Positions 22,973 through 37,929 of a stretch of 64,000 nucleotides of DNA are shown here, in pieces. Source of the stretch: Hypericum androsaemum. Its lineage: Eukaryota; Streptophyta; Magnoliopsida; Malpighiales; Hypericaceae. Made by a program: the position numbers and the translations under genes. The notes under the pieces are model-generated. The model did no database searches. It was not told the origin of the DNA and was given only the letters and a program-made list of their open reading frames with translations. The stretch lies in contig OZ023181.1 in the NCBI GenBank assembly GCA_963995505.1, positions 19,774,221 through 19,838,220 on the forward strand, in the 5' to 3' direction. Position 1 is the stretch's first letter. Each line of letters opens with the position of its first letter.

Positions 22973-25900
22973 ATGCAGAGTCCACGTCGTCGTTTCGTCT
23001 ACGCATTCCGCTGCCTATGCGCCGGTAGCTCTGTTCCCGCGGCGGTGGGTGCAGTTGTAATAGTGCAGGCACTCGGTTGCGCCTCGGTGCCGGTCCCGAA
23101 TTCCAACTGCTACGCGTTTGACAATTCTAGCCGCCTAGTTGATTTCGTATCCTTGACATTTACTTTTAATTTTTTATTTTCACTACGCGTTTCGTTGTTC
23201 TGTTGTTGGAAGTTTGTTTAGTCTATTGGATGTCCTTTGAACGATGAAATCAGAGTGGCCTGATCGGGAAGGAATACGAGTTCGCATTGAAGGTAATTGA
23301 GTCAGTCGCGTCGATTTTGCTCCTTTTCTCGCTGTAATTCTGTGTCGGGACGAACTGATTCTGAAATGGATGCCATCGCCTCCGTGTATGGTAATGCAGG
23401 ATAATACTGATCTGGTGGTTCGGTTCTGCAAATCTGTGGAGACACGAGCGCAATCGGTATTCTCTCGTAGCCGTTTTTCAGATTCGGATTATAATTCGTC
23501 GAGGGAAGTTAATGTTATCGATGTTTGCCCCGCATTGTAGTCTAATTGGTGGCCTAGGTTCGGTGTTTATTGAATAAGGAGCACACATCTCTTAAATTAG
23601 GTGCAGTTTTCTGTTTTATGCAGGGAGATGAGAGCTAGTATTGACTTCTACATGCCCGAAAAAAAGTGTACATCTATCTAATTCTAATTAGATAATCACT
23701 TTATTGGATTGTTTCATATAAAATGATGGACCTGGGAATCATCCATGCCACAAATATATGCTCGCCAGTTTCTTCCGGATCTGCAGCACTGTGGGGCCTA
23801 AATGTCATTCTGATCATTCTGAGCTAGTAACGTTATGCATTTTTCTATAATTATGCAGGGATACGTTAGCTATGGCAGATTTGATCAATTTAACTACTTC
23901 GCTTCCGGTTCAGGGCATGTTGATTTTGTCCAAGTAAGTGACGTGAAAGTTCCGGTATGGCATTTCCCTGCATAGCTTTCAAATCATGCTGATTGACACT
24001 AGTTTTGTTGATTTTGATTCTCTTCTGCGAAAATGTTGTGGAGAATGGCATACACAGAGCTCCTGTCACATTCTACACTTCATGTCTATAGTTCAATAAC
24101 TGTTATTTCCTTCTAGAACCAATTAATTAATCTGACTAACGATCATCTTGTAGCTCCTTTTTGAGCGCGATGTCATCATGGTATTCTCTGATTGCCTAAA
24201 TTTATATCATTGATCTGTTTGTCTAGAGATTTTATGGTGGTGACCTCACCGAGTGCGCGCGTAGTTATGACCATCTAGGGCGTACATCACAGGTCAGTTG
24301 AAGATTGAAATGACTAAACACACCCATTCTTTTTCAGTGAAAGATTTGAACCAGTTCTAGGAGAGAAAAACCTTACAGAAGGGAATCCATTTTTGCACTT
24401 TCTTGTCTGGTTTTAATACTTGGTCGTTTGGGTAATCTCAGGTGAATATTGCATGTTGAAGTTGTTTGAATGGTCAATGTAAAGGTTTGTGAATGAATTC
24501 ATGACCTGAACCACTTTATTAATTTGCAACCTTGCTAAGAGCGAGTTACGCAGCTCGCACCATTGCTTCTGTCATGTAATCCTTCATCCAAACATCTAGA
24601 ATTATATTGAGGGAGTTTTTTTTATACGTTATATTGAGGGGAGTTATATGATTGTTTCTTGTGCTTTCAGTTCCCATCATCAGCCATTACTTTCTTTTCG
24701 GTAATTAAGTGACTGCTTTGTAATTTTACAGGCACACCAGGATGCATATGCAATGCAACTTTTTCATACTGCAGGTAGCTCTTGTGTTCCTTGAACTCTA
24801 TTTTGTTGTCATGGTGTTCTTGAAATCATTACACCCTTTACAAGTTCTAAGTCGAATAGTCAGTTTCCAAGAAGTTTTTAACATTGAGTTACCAAGATTT
24901 GGGACATTTTTGTTATTGCTTCTAATACTGCAAAGACCAAGTTGTTTCTTTTCACATCCATCATCCTTGTTTTGACTATTCCAGTTTTATTACATTGACT
25001 GGGTTGTTACTCTATTTGTTCATCTTAAGAGTCTCTATCGACCTGGCAATTTCATGCGATCAAACTGGTCCACGGGTATTTAAGGGGTTCACTGTTGGAT
25101 TTCATCCACGGTCGTGGGAAATAGTAAGAGCTCCTGCCTGTTCCTTGGTTCAAATTGCAGAGGAAAAGAAACAAGTTTTTCATTTTACTAGATTTCCTCA
25201 TCTCGCAGGTGTACAATGGCATGACGCAATTGGGCTTTGAGAAGCCTTACCTAGATTACAGGTTAGAGAATCTGTGCCCAGCATCTCGTTTTTCTACTAT
25301 TTTAATTTAGTGATGACATGACCGCTTCATTCACGCAATTGATTGGTTTGGCAACTGTACTGTGTGATATCATTTTGCAGCTTCAGGACTGAGCAGCCTC
25401 ATGCAACCCTGTACATGACTTCAATAGCTTCCCTGTCTACATTAGTGGGAAAACCTACTGTTGAGGTGCCAACTCATCATCAGCTTCAATAGGCGGAACC
25501 TTCAAGCTGTTGCCACACGTTGCTTCTTCTGAGTTTGTTTTCTCTTCAATCGACTGCCATTTCAGGTGGTTCCCAAAACTGGCCTGGACATTAAGCTCTC
25601 TGGGACAGGGGCAGCTGGGAGTCCTCCCACGACATTATCTCCCACCACTCTGATTTTGGATTGGAGATGTATGCCTATTGATTGTGTTGCCTTTGTCTCC
25701 ATGCCTCCTGCTTAATTAACTTTCTTCTAAAGATTTATTTGGATGTTTTGAAGGTCAGGAAGCCCGTGATGCTCCATATGAAGTTAATGTCACTATCCCA
25801 ATACAGGGCCATGAGCCTGTTCAATTTTTTCTTGCAAAACTTTGTGGTAAGCTTCTTTTGCTGTTCTGGCATGTATTATTGTACAAACTTATCATCAGTC

Positions 25901-27197
25901 TGATACAACCTTGTGAAATTTCGGAGATAACAAACAATTTAACCATGTTTTTGAGAATTGAAAAAGTTCCCTTTCTTCAGTTTAAAGAAGATATTATAAG
26001 TAGCTAGAGTGGGTTACCATTTATATACAGCAGATAACTTTGTTTCTTTGCATTTTTTTCTCTGGTTCCTTGCATCTAAAATATGGTATGCTTTGTTCAT
26101 CTAGAACAAAGGTGGCCTGTTTATTTGATAGGTGCTAGAACTCGGCTTTCCATCTGGGCTTTGTTTTCCTTGTTTTGCATCCTTGAACCTCATTTTGCTC
26201 TGTCTAAAATGCTACAGAATACAGGCAGGCCCAGGAGGAAGAATCTCAACAAGAATGGGCTATTTTTGGAATCATATCTTGCATGTACGGAATTTTATAG
26301 AGATTTCGTGCGCACGTGTCATAATTTCTATCTTTATACAGTAGAACACTTGTTAGTAAAAATTATGATCGGTCAGGGCAAACTCTAACATTGAAGATCG
26401 TTGATTATTGCAAGAACACTCAAAACTCTCCATTCTTGTTTTCGGAGTCGATGTTAGTTACTGTCATAATTAAAGCTTGAACCTGACTCTCGACTTAAAT
26501 CTACTATTCTGAAATGTGAAGTTTTTCTCACAATTGGCATGGACAGATTTATGGTCTCTGCAACACTGTTTTGCTGTGGGGGCTTCATCTACAAGACACG
26601 CATGAAACACCTGGTATGCGTTCTCCTGTTGACTTGGCATGACATCCTCTTGCTTCTCGATCTCTGCTTTACTCCCCTTCAAAGAATACATCTAATTTAG
26701 TTGATATTTTTACGACTGCAGCACGGGGTTGATGGATTGCCAGGAATCACAATTTTGTCTGCATGTTTAGAGACTGTAAGTTTGCTTCCCCATGTCACAA
26801 AATGTTCTAGTCTTAGTCTAAAGGGAAGAAATTGCCTTTTTCGGTTGATTCGGAAGATAAGTGGTTACAGACAGATCATTAGGATCAGTCAGCTATTGTT
26901 CCTGCTCAAACCCTATGGCAATGCTTGTGGTGTTGGTTGTTTAATAGATGCTCAACCATAGCTTCACTCATCAATATTTTTCACATTCAGAAGATCAGAT
27001 TTTACATAAAGGTGTCCGTATGAGAAACTTGGAATCTGATTGTGAAATTGTGAATACAGGCCAGTGGAACAGTGCACGGCTACTCTCGACCAGGAGATCT
27101 TAACAGTGGCTATTCCAGTGAAGCCTCTTGGACATGGCCATCGAATTCAGCCCACGGAGCATCGACCTCTAGTGAAAGAAAATATGGTGCAATTTAA
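22973..27197 (+). CDS. Conserved plant type I membrane protein, function unknown
   Basis: Sixteen inferred exons give about 406 residues: 22973-23146, 23254-23292, 23400-23456, 23859-23933, 24227-24292, 24442-24454, 24732-24774, 25030-25123, 25209-25261, 25381-25465, 25566-25668, 25754-25846, 26218-26284, 26547-26613, 26722-26775, 27060-27197. A hydrophobic N-terminus (about residues 20-40) suggests a signal peptide. A long cysteine-containing region follows, then one membrane helix at about residues 313-336 (around FGIISCIF...) and a roughly 70-residue Ser/Gly-rich tail ending YGAI. The topology is that of a type I endomembrane protein; the C-terminal YGAI fits the tyrosine sorting pattern YxxPhi. 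I do not recognise a named family. The 13-nt exon 24442-24454 and its borders are the least certain part. Confidence 0.8.
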
Positions 27198-29109
<1,912 letters not shown>

Positions 29110-29694
29110 ACTACATATGTTCATCCACTACATGTTCTTTAAAGGGAATTTCAGTTTTCTGTACAATGTTAATGCCGCCACTATCAAGATTATTTCTGCC
29201 CTAAGAGAAATCAAGCATTACATTTTTCTTGCATTTGACAGCTTCTCTGAAGAAGAAAATGAAAAGTAAATTCCCTCTTGTGAGAATTCAGGTCTCTTGC
29301 AAGTCTCTTGGCCTCCGTATAAATACGACCGTTGCTTTAGCTTTACTTGCGTCAATAGCATATTCGATATTTTTCTCTTTGGATAAGATCTCGATGGAAA
29401 TTCTATCGACGGTTTCATTATCTTATAACTAGAATTAGAATCCCTCTTTTTTTCCATACAGTTTCTCCACCATCACGAACCCCAGTAAAATTCCGACATC
29501 ATACACTTTTTAGATTCGGGCCTTCGAGACGTAAAATTCTTTCCCCTTACGAATTAAGGGCTCGATGGGCCTTTCCTTTTCATCCTTTCGGCCTAAATGG
29601 GCAACTCTGGGCCCCCATGAATAAACCCTTCGTCCTTCCTTCCAATAGCAACAAGAAGATGTAGCATCTCCAAAAAAAAAAAAGAAGAAAAGAA
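29110..29694. other. Intergenic region, peroxidase to L12
   Basis: No gene is seen. The region contains the peroxidase 3' flank and the L12 promoter; GGGCCC and GGGCC words occur near 29570-29615 (site II-like), usual for genes of organelle translation. Confidence 0.4.
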
Positions 29695-30279
29695 ATGGGG
29701 CGGTGGCGGTTACTTTCAACGAATTTATCGCGAATCAAAAAAAACCTAAACCCTAATATTAAACCCTCAAATCCCGGCCGCCGGTTTACCGCCGGCGCGG
29801 AACAAGCCACAGCCACCTCTCCTCCTCCTCCTCCGCCGCCACAGCCGCCGGCGTCCGATATGGTTGCCTCGATTGTGGAGGACATGTCGGAGCTGACGCT
29901 TCTCGAAATGTCGGACTTAACGGAGGTGCTGAGGAACAAGCTGGGGGTCAAGGAGATGCCGATAATGGCGGTGATGATGCCGGGGATGGGGTTCAGCAGC
30001 GGGCTCAGGGGCGCCGGCGCCGGGAAGGGAGGGGCGGCCGCGGCAGGGTCCGGGAAGGAGGAGAAGGCGGTGTTCGATGTGAAGCTGGACGGGTTCGACG
30101 CGGCGGCGAAGATCAAGGTGATCAAGGAGGTGAGGGGGTTTACGGATCTGGGGCTGAAGGAGGCCAAGGATTTGGTGGAGAAGGCTCCTACTTTGTTGAA
30201 GAAAGGAGTTTCGAAGGAAGAAGCCGAGAAAATTATCGCTAAGATGAAGGAGATCGGGGCTAAGGTCTCTATGGAGTGA
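29695..30279 (+). CDS. Mitochondrial-type ribosomal protein bL12
   Basis: A single exon of 194 residues. The N-terminal ~50 residues are rich in Arg, Ser and Pro and lack acidic residues at the start, as in an organelle-targeting presequence. The dimerisation part ([19 protein letters not shown]) is followed by an Ala/Gly hinge and the conserved C-terminal domain ([37 protein letters not shown]). bL12 forms the flexible stalk of the large ribosomal subunit and recruits translation GTPases. The hinge and presequence suggest the mitochondrial rather than the plastid form, but this is an inference. The opposite-strand frame at 29580-30167 is a GC-rich shadow. Confidence 0.93.
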   Translation: MGRWRLLSTNLSRIKKNLNPNIKPSNPGRRFTAGAEQATATSPPPPPPPQPPASDMVASIVEDMSELTLLEMSDLTEVLRNKLGVKEMPIMAVMMPGMGFSSGLRGAGAGKGGAAAAGSGKEEKAVFDVKLDGFDAAAKIKVIKEVRGFTDLGLKEAKDLVEKAPTLLKKGVSKEEAEKIIAKMKEIGAKVSME

Positions 30280-31823
30280 CCTCTCGTCGAAATGTGAGTC
30301 GCTGCTTCGTGTAATTTTGTTCTCTTTGTTTTACATTTTATGTTGCGGTTTGTTCACTTGGCCAATTCTCTGATGAAAAGTGTGGTGAGGCTGTGTATTT
30401 TTGATAATGATTGTAGTTGAATTGTTGGTACTGCGCACCAGATCATGTCGGTACTAGAACACCTCGACGCAAGAGTGATACTGCGTGATTTCGGAGGGGT
30501 TATTGCCCGGTTTCCTGCGTGGGTTTCCTTAGATTCCGAGTCCAAGTCTGTAGCAGAAGTTGAAGTGGTCCTTGTTCGTACTTATAATGGCAGTCTGGTA
30601 GTAATGTGCAAAGTTGCTGCAAAGTCCGATAAATTGTCAGCATTCGTCTTTGGCTTCCTAGCCTCTCCGGTAGTTTTACGGGTATGGCAGCTTGTCTCTA
30701 AGGCAGGAGCTGCTCTTTTTTGCATCCTAATTAGATGCCAGTAATGTTCACCGCATTGTGCATTTCTTTGTATTAAAGTTTTATCTGCACCCCGTCTTAT
30801 GCCTGTTATTTATTTCGAGTATTGATTTCGGCAATATCTTGCATTCTCATCCCGTCCTATGCCTGTTATCTGTTTCGAGTATTATTGATCTCTCGGCAAT
30901 ATCTTGCCTGCTTATCCTTCTCTCCAGTGGTTCTAGGGAATCATCAGGCACTTTACATTTACAAGTATATGGCTTCCCGGGATGGTGATCAGTTGCTGCC
31001 AATGTTATGGCCACATTTTCTTCTGGTCTTTGGGGGAGGCGACTACGAGTCAGGATCTCAAAGTTCAGACCTTGGTGATTTTGATTGATTTCCCGGTGAT
31101 CAAAACGATTGTTGTAGTCCTAGGATTGGTGTTAATGGTAGTCTAGAAAAATTTAGAAAACTCAATAAACTGATCTTTTAGCACCCCGGCTTTTGGTCTT
31201 GGGGCCAGAGTATCGATTGGAATTCGGGGGTTTTTTTCTTTATTAATAAAAATAACATCTTATGATTTTATGATCCTCCTCAGAATCAGTTGCTGTAAAA
31301 ACCCAGATTTATGATTTATAGTTTAGTTGATTTTTTAGTTTTAGATTTGTGCATGATTTACTTTTTGTCATCTACTACTTTTTAGATATGCAAGGTTTAA
31401 ACTCGATCAAAAGATTGTAAGCCACTTTGTTATTTAAACCAACCATTACATTAGTGGAACTCTTCTTCTACGATAATCTTAACAAATTTTTAAAAATGAT
31501 ATCAAGTAGTAACATTTTGATCTATTAAATTTAATAATGAAATTTGATAAGAGTAGCAGTGAACAACCGCAGAGTTATAAAATAAAACCATATAATTTGG
31601 ACCATGGAATATAAGGTCATGTTAACAAATGCGTAGGAAGGAATCATAAATTGGACATGGGAAGTGGGAACAATTCAATTTATTCTCGACGCATAAAGGG
31701 GTAAAGACAAGTGCCACGTCATCGAATTCATGACGAACTAAACTAAAATGGATCGGTCTAATGGCGGCGGAACGATCAGCGACATAGCCATCCACCCCCA
31801 GCGCGGTGTCCAGGCTCCAGAAA
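30280..31823. other. Intergenic region, L12 to FOLT1
   Basis: A 60-bp imperfect tandem duplication spans about 30791-30912 (each copy starts CCCGTC(T/C)TATGCCTGTTAT). The remainder is AT-rich and non-coding; the reading frame at 30445-30744 has no recognisable family. The 200 bases before 31824 are the FOLT1 promoter and leader. Confidence 0.45.
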
Positions 31824-34800
31824 ATGGGAGGAGAGAAGGAGACGACGGCGTCGAGAAAGTCGAAATGGGAGAACGCCACCGCCGGGGCGGTGGCCGGCTT
31901 CGCCACCGTCGCGGTCATGCACCCGCTCGACGTCGTCCGAACCAGATTCCAAGGTCTCTCTCTCTCTCCCTTCCACCCTCTCTGTCTTTTTCCCTAACCA
32001 ATTCCATAACCGTTTTCTGATCTTACAGTTAACGACGGGAGGGTCGCCAACCTCCCGACTTACAGGAACACCGTCAACGCCCTCCTCACCATTTCCCGAG
32101 CCGAGGTAACCGCCGCCTCTCTTTATACCCTAAGAAAGGCTCTTGTGTGGAGGTCTTGATTTGGCGGTTGGATTCTCGTTTTAGGGTTTGAGAGGGCTTT
32201 ACGCGGGTTTCTCACCTGCTGTCGTTGGATCCACTGTTTCTTGGGGCTTGTATTTTTTCTTGTAAGTTTGACCTTTTAATTTTCTGTCTGAATATTTTGC
32301 GAATGTTGTTGACTGATGCTGTTCCTGCTGACGATGCGAATGCTTCCTGGTTTGCAGTTATGGTAGAGCCAAGGAGAGGTACTCGGAGATGTGGGCTGAC
32401 AAACTGAGCCCCGGTTTGCATCTCGCGTCCGCTGCGGAAGCTGGAGCTTTGGTGAGGATTTTGAACTTGGCCGCAATGGTGTGAACTGTGTAGTGATGAC
32501 TGAGGAGGTGTATCTCAAATCGAATTCAAATCTAGGTTCATTAACTTTGTTAGGGTAGTTGTGTAGGTGATGAGACGGACAATGGGTTAGTGACTTTAGG
32601 TTGTTCTACCTTGAACAAGGAGCAGTGGAAGGTGGTTTCTGCCAATGCTTCTTAGCTACTCTTTCCGGAAAATGCTGTACAATTGAGAATAGACAGCGTG
32701 AATAATCCCGCAGAAAGTGTTTATGGAGTATAAGGGAATTAGGTAAATGAAGACGATGTTGAACTTCCTTATCATGAACAATGGCGACGCCTTCCTCTTT
32801 TCAGGTTTCGTTATGCACAAATCCTATTTGGCTTGTGAAGACAAGACTGCAGCTTCAGACTCCTCTTCATCAACAAAAAGTATATTCGGGGCTCTATGGT
32901 CAGTTCTAGTGCTTCCGTTCACTCATTATCAATGTGTTATTGTTCGTCATCTGAATACCTTTTACTGCAAGTTAGTTCTTGTCATGTCAACTTACTTGTC
33001 CTTTTTTTCTGTCGAACGGTTCATTTTGGCTGTGACAAGGATACCTTTTTTCTTCAGTAGATACCCTTTTCTCTCTTAAGATTTGTTCTTAGCCTTCAGG
33101 ATCACATCCAGGATATGGCTAGAAGAACAAGGAAAAGAAGTTATGTGTTCATCTCACTTAAATGAAAAGCACGTTCCTCCTTTCCCTCTGGAGTGAACTG
33201 TCTATATATAGGCACAAATATCTTCTGAACCATGAGAAATTTTGCTTTTCTCGACAGTCTTGCTAGATGAGCAAGCAATTTGTGATGACACAAAAAAAAA
33301 AGCATACAATTACTGTGTCTGGTACTTCTGCAATTCTGCAACTCGACTGTCAACTTTCATTCACATGCAGATGCATTCAGAACCATCATGAGAGAGGAGG
33401 GATTGCGTGGACTCTATAAAGGGATTGTACCTGGTCTTTTTTTGGTGAGTTAATTGCACTTTCTTACTTGCCTGGTTTTTATTAGTAACAGAGAATTTGC
33501 ACATCTCCTGATTACGAGTAGGAACCACTAAAACCTTAGAAGCTGAGTATACATACTGAATTTATTTGACTCTGAATTTGGTTGTTTCAGCAGGTTTCCC
33601 ATGGTGCCATTCAGTTTACTGCATACGAGGAACTCCGTAAACTGATTGTTGAATATAAGTCTAAAAAAAGAAGAAACAACAGTAAAGATGCCAATGTTGA
33701 CTCTTTGGTATGTAAAACCAGTGGACTTATTGAACCCTCTTCCAGTATGTTAAAAAGGGTTGGATCCAATATTGATATGTTATAGGGCTCAAGACAATCT
33801 CTATGCACAATGCTATTCAGTTCCTGGATGCCTACAAATGCAGCTTACTCACCCTCCTTCAAATTATGTTCTGTAGCTTGAAAAATCCCGCTCTTCTCTG
33901 TAAACATAAGCAAAGCACCCAGTTCACTCAACATATTCAAAGCCTGCCATGCATATCTGAACCATAATCCTTTTGTCTGTGGATGGGGTGCTATATATGT
34001 CATTGTTTGGCGAAGACATAAGGAATAGAAATCGTGTGTTATGCAGCATCTCTGTGGCTTTTGTTCAGCTCCGTGTCTATGAATAGTATGTCTTATAAAC
34101 TAGTGGAATGGAAGTCTTCCGTGATACAGAATTTGTTTTTCCATATTGGTTTCTTGTTGTATCTCTTACTAGGCATCTTTTTCTTGGCACAGTGAATCTG
34201 TCTCAACATATATTATATAAAGAATTTGCTTTTTTCTTTTTCCATTTATAACCTCTCGCCTTTGCATTCCACGCAGAATTCAGTTGATTATGCCGTGCTT
34301 GGGGGCTCATCCAAAGTTGCTGCGATCATGCTGACATATCCAGTTCAGGTATAAACTAATTTGTTATGCTTTAAGCCAGCCATGCTATGCTTGGTACACC
34401 ATCTAAAGCTGTGATACTCCATTTCGCCCAGGTTATTCGAGCTCGATTACAGGTATGTTTTCTGTTCATTGCTATTGCGCAGTCTTGATAGGCTTTTAAA
34501 ATCTCCTGTAAAGAAGACAAGTCTGTCATGCACTTATTCACCAATAGATGCAAATGAACCCTTTTCGCAAGATATTGAATGAGCTACGCTTAGTTCTTGG
34601 AAGTACTAAAAGTTCTTTATTCAGAGGGCCACACCTGCTATTACGTTTCATGACCTTGAGATTTTGCCTTTATTCCATGCAGCAACGACCCAGCGTGGAT
34701 GGTGTTCCCAGATATGTGGATAGTTGGCATGTTGTCAAGGAAGCTCTTCGGTGAGTGATCAATACAAGATCTTTTGTAAGCCAAAATTGGGTTTAGCTGA

Positions 34801-35346
34801 CACCTTCATACGGTGTCAGAGAAAAATACGTCCACAAAAGACATCTCTTTTGTGGGAATAAAATACAGCTGAAAGCATTGCAAAAAAATTTCTCATCCAA
34901 AATAGTTCATCATGCTCAACAACAGAAGTTGCTCTTACCCGGATTATGTCAGACTAAATATCGTAGAAGGGAATAGCTAATCAATTTTATTGACAGGAGG
35001 ATTGTGTGAAGCCAATTAGATGGCCTGTGTAGACCATAGAAGTGAAATCTTAACTTTCGCTTGAAAAAAGAAAATGTTGTTACAGTTTACTGATCCAGAG
35101 CAGGACCTTATGTTTTGGTGCTTAAATTGTTCTTCAATTATGAGCAACTTTTTTTTATCTACATCTGCTAACGAATTCTTTCCTTTTTACTGGAACTTCT
35201 ACTGGTCGTGCAGCTTCGAAGGCGCAAGAGGTTTCTACAAAGGCATCACACCGAGCCTTCTGAAGAATGTCCCAGCTGCATCTGTAACATTTGTTGTGTA
35301 TGAGAATGTGTTAAAATTGCTAAAACTAACTCAAAGGAATACTTGA
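31824..35346 (+). CDS. FOLT1: Folate carrier of the mitochondrial carrier family (FOLT1-like)
   Basis: Eleven exons: 31824-31953, 32029-32105, 32185-32261, 32358-32451, 32805-32898, 33371-33444, 33594-33707, 34277-34348, 34432-34452, 34683-34750, 35214-35346 (317 residues). Three carrier repeats are visible through their signatures [16 protein letters not shown] and PVQVIRAR; the tryptophan in the second and the neutral residues in the third are as in plant FOLT1. The plant protein moves folate across the chloroplast envelope. One exon is only 21 nt (34432-34452, VIRARLQ). The acceptor before exon 7 is a tandem CAGCAG (33588-33593), so one glutamine may be optional. Confidence 0.94.
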
Positions 35347-36039
35347 ACGTTTTTGCCTCTTCAGTTCTCCACTAATTCTCTCTGTAACCCTTGCCCTCCA
35401 TTCTTAGGTATAGAAAAGATTAGGAACCAATAATTTACATGAAGAAGGTTGATTATTTCTAGCCTTAACATTCCTGATGCTGGATAAATTGTATGTTGCT
35501 GCTCTTCTATTTTTGTATGCTAATTCTTTTATTGAACTCCCTTGAATTTCATGGAAACTATCTTGTTTGTATTTTGGATAAAAGCTCCAAATTCTAAATC
35601 TTAAAACCAGAACTGAACCCCTTTGACGATTGTTTAGCTTCCAACTATACACGAAGGTACCACTTTGGTCTGCTTCCAAGCCGACGGGTTCTGATCTCTG
35701 TTACCGAATTTCCCGATATGGAACATTGGGGTTATTAGCAAACCAAAACTGGAAATGAGATTAAGAGAAAGGGTTACGCCTGAAGGTGTTGTTGATTCAT
35801 TTTACTGTCTTATAAAGCAGCAATAATCTAAGCCCTATCATAATGAGTCAAATTTGTCCAACCCCCATATGTCAATGAAAAGCACAGTGTTCTTCCTTTA
35901 CACACCATTCCCATGTACAGGAGATATCCGGCATTGGGATTTCAAAATGCCTTCTCCTTATGTTTAGTTCCCTCGAGAGAATGACGCCGACCGTCAAGCA
36001 ATGTTATTTGGACTACTGCGCATCAAGGAGCTCTCGTCT
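35347..36039. other. Spacer between convergent FOLT1 and E2 genes
   Basis: No gene is seen. It should hold both 3' untranslated regions. Confidence 0.5.
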
Positions 36040-37929
36040 TTACACTTTATCGTCGTGAAACCACCACCTCGTCTCCTTTGGAGACCTGCCATTTTTACAA
36101 TTCCTTACATATCGATCATTGTCTTCGGGACGTTGCTGCAACAAGAGTTTCACAAACCAGTTTAATCATCCAGTACATTATCGACAACTATGTCCTAATT
36201 CTATCAAAGATTTTTAGTAGAACATAGATCAGTATTATACCTTGACAGTTGAGCTTGATAGCATTGAGAGAATGCTGATACAGACGGAACTCACAGTCAT
36301 GGCCGGAGACCATGAATCATATAATATGTCTGCACAAGAGGGCAATCAGAAACCATTCTCCCAATATAAAGTAATAAGAAAATGTAATATGACATTGTCA
36401 CATAGACGTACATAAAACCAGAAACACAAGATGTGCAAGAAGGTAAGCAACGAGTCCGAGTTAATACATTCCATTAGCATGCAAAACTTTGGTTTTATGC
36501 AAAAAGGAGAGAATTGAGTCTAGATTTGAGAACCATATCATAAAGACCTGACGGGAAGTCATACACAAGCAGAATGATAGATTCTGAGCATCAAACAAAT
36601 AACATATTCAAAAGCGCAAAGAACATTTGAAGTGCATAAAGACCCGACGGGAAGTCATACACAAGCAGAATGATAGATTCTGAGCATCAAACAAATAACA
36701 TGTTCAAAAGTGCAAAGAACATTTGAAGTGCATAAAGATTCTGGGAAAATCATCATATCAGTTCCCACCACTACTTTTCGGTCAGGCAATAGTTGTAAAT
36801 GGAAATGGCACATGGTAGTTCTCGTCTCCATTAATATGGTAAACATGCAGATAAGTACAGTGCATAAAGCCATATACAGGAAGAAATGTAAACCAAAGCA
36901 ACCTTGTTCACATCCTCTTTGTTTTACTATCAGTAATAGAAGATTTACTAGCTCAGAGCTTTTCATAAGTTGTAGCAATCTGTGAAACAAAAGTATCTGG
37001 AGGCTACATATTACTATGACATGCATAAATCCCACAATAGTCATGCAACCCAGAAGCCACAGAATGTAAGAATCACACAGACAAGATCAAAAGAAGAATG
37101 GGCCACAACAAGTGAAGATTTGGAAGACAACAAAAACACTGATAGTAAACAACTACCCAAACACAAATTGCAAGCCCGCGAAAAGAAAACGCCAACTCGA
37201 GATATAATTTACCTAAACAGATATGTCCATTGCTGTATATATGAGGATGCAGCGGGGCAGGATGGAGGAATATAACCTACAAGAGAACCACAATCAGTAG
37301 TTCTAAACACGGAAGAAACAACAATTACGAACATAACAAGGGCCAAAGGCCCGGTATCGGAATTAGACACAACCTGAGGTGCTTCCATTGGATAATGCTC
37401 AGGAAAATCAACCTGAAGCTGGAAGACCTCGTTGGAATAAAGAGTCCCAGGAGCCCCATTCACTTCAATCACCCACCTTCAGTTAAAAACCCCCAACACC
37501 AAACATATAACCAAGAAGAGATCAGACAGCCAATTCAAAGACCAAACAGCTTGAAGCTGAAAATTAAGCTCAAACCCAGAAAAACCCAAGAAGCAAAGAA
37601 CCCAAAACGAAACAAAAGACCGCTACTTTAAGAAAGGAAAAGGGTAAAGGAGGAACCTTTACCTCTGAAGATTATCGGTGACTTTGTGCTTGAAGCCGAC
37701 GGGAGGGTTGACCTGCCACTCCATGAGCTCCTTCTGGAGCCGGTTGCACGCGATCTTGCTCAGCGCCTGTAACAGCATTCCATCGTTACTAATCGGAAAA
37801 AACCCCCAAATTTTAACAGCCCATAAAAAAATCCAAACTTTACTTGAAAGGGATAGAGTTAAGGAAGGGCAAAATAGTGAGAAGAAGAGGAAGAGGCACC
37901 TTCCGGGCGGCGGCGGAGGAGCCGGACAT
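36040..37929 (-). CDS. Ubiquitin-conjugating enzyme E2, UBE2W/UBC16 class
   Basis: Six exons: 37929-37900, 37766-37663, 37476-37374, 37276-37213, 36329-36241, 36135-36040 (161 residues, the length of Arabidopsis UBC15-18). The UBC fold is complete: RLQKELMEWQVNPP, the FPEHYPMEAPQV core and the catalytic cysteine in SNGHICL (Cys99), followed by DILYDSWSPAMTV. The tripeptide at the usual HPN position is HPH, as in the animal UBE2W class that prefers protein N-termini. The product ends WWFHDDKV. The fourth intron (36330-37212) is long and contains a 96-bp tandem duplication. Confidence 0.95.
36540..36735. repeat. 96-bp tandem duplication in an E2 intron
   Basis: Two nearly identical copies start at about 36540 and 36636 (ATAAAGACC(T/C)GACGGGAAG). 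They differ at only a few bases. Confidence 0.88.

Noticed and set aside
29580..30167. Long minus-strand frame opposite L12
   Set aside because: It is a mirror of the GC-rich coding strand; composition is Ala/Pro/Ser without any domain, while the plus strand encodes a clear bL12.
30445..30744. 99-codon frame downstream of L12
   Set aside because: No recognisable family, and it overlaps a region that should be the L12 3' flank. Not supported as a gene.
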